Assembly (NCBI GenBank): GCA_963783945.1
Contig: CAWAPS010000024.1
Span: 620,001-684,000 of the forward strand
Reading direction: 5' to 3'
DNA length: 64,000 nucleotides
DNA from: CAWAPS01 sp963783945
GTDB taxonomy: Bacteria; Actinomycetota; Acidimicrobiia; Acidimicrobiales; Palsa-688
Shown: positions 63,933-64,000 of the stretch, piece by piece
Numbering within the stretch: position 1 is the stretch's first letter
How the letters are laid out: each line of letters opens with the position of its first letter
Program-made: the position numbers and the translations under genes
Notes under the pieces: generated by a model
What the model was told of the DNA's origin: nothing
Seen by the model: the letters and a program-made list of their open reading frames with translations, nothing else
Database searches by the model: none

Positions 63933-64000
63933 CGAGCGAAATCAGCGGCTCACCACCCGCACCAGGACAACGTCAACGGCGGAGACCAGATCACCGCTTG

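Overview
The window is high-GC DNA from an actinobacterium, most likely an uncultured Acidimicrobiia-type or related soil/water lineage. The evidence is the GC-rich third codon positions, GTG starts, GTGA/ATGA stop-start overlaps, a mycothiol-dependent (MDMPI) family enzyme, DrrAB-type exporters, LAL-type regulators, and an N-terminal WWIASDGKWYPPE-like motif common in that group. No rRNA, complete tRNA, CRISPR array or prophage structural gene was seen. The lineage call is inference; no search could be run.

Layout. 0-7 kb: an SDR tail, a flavin-dependent luciferase-like oxidoreductase plus alpha/beta hydrolase pair divergent from a TetR gene, a TetR/SRPBCC pair, and a coupled MarR-DrrA-DrrB operon. 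7-24 kb: a zinc metallopeptidase with an eCIS/DUF4157-style LQ..GNRAV segment and a coupled small partner, two amidohydrolases, an SDR, an ABC exporter, and surface or membrane proteins (DUF4349 lipoprotein, DUF4389, PrsW plus a zinc-ribbon partner). 24.0-25.7 kb: a mobile-element scar made of a type I hsdR relic joined to an integrase C-terminus, the 3' half of a tRNA-Ala(CGC) with its terminator, and a Phd/RelE toxin-antitoxin pair. 27-41 kb: transporters, a K+ channel, a CmtR-like metal sensor with CDF exporter, thiC under a TPP riboswitch, and a DGPF protein with an ECF42-like sigma factor. 40-54 kb: hydrolases, an MFS / CNB-thioredoxin-reductase / aldo-keto reductase operon, a 932-aa LAL regulator with TetR, and VOC proteins. 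54-64 kb: two NarL-type sensor kinases, one response regulator, an ABC exporter, DUF4386 and DUF4389 membrane proteins, an MDMPI protein and a tyrosine recombinase.

The window looks like an accessory/catabolic and stress-response region: oxidoreductases, hydrolases and exporters are grouped with one-component regulators. Palindromes that look like operators lie upstream of several of those regulators.

Two cautions matter. Six otherwise well-conserved genes between 25.6 and 41.1 kb (relE, DHA2 MFS, sixA, thiC, ECF42 sigma, alpha/beta hydrolase) are each split by a small indel, while the flanks are largely intact; this suggests local sequence error or decay and should be resolved before calling them pseudogenes. 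A perfect 125-bp tandem duplication at 43.4 kb may likewise be real or an assembly artefact. The most novel-looking item is the metallopeptidase and partner at 7.2-9.1 kb. Other points are a chimeric ABC/thioredoxin-reductase relic, a 23-bp-armed inverted repeat at 2.7 kb, and a dispersed intergenic repeat of about 65 bp.
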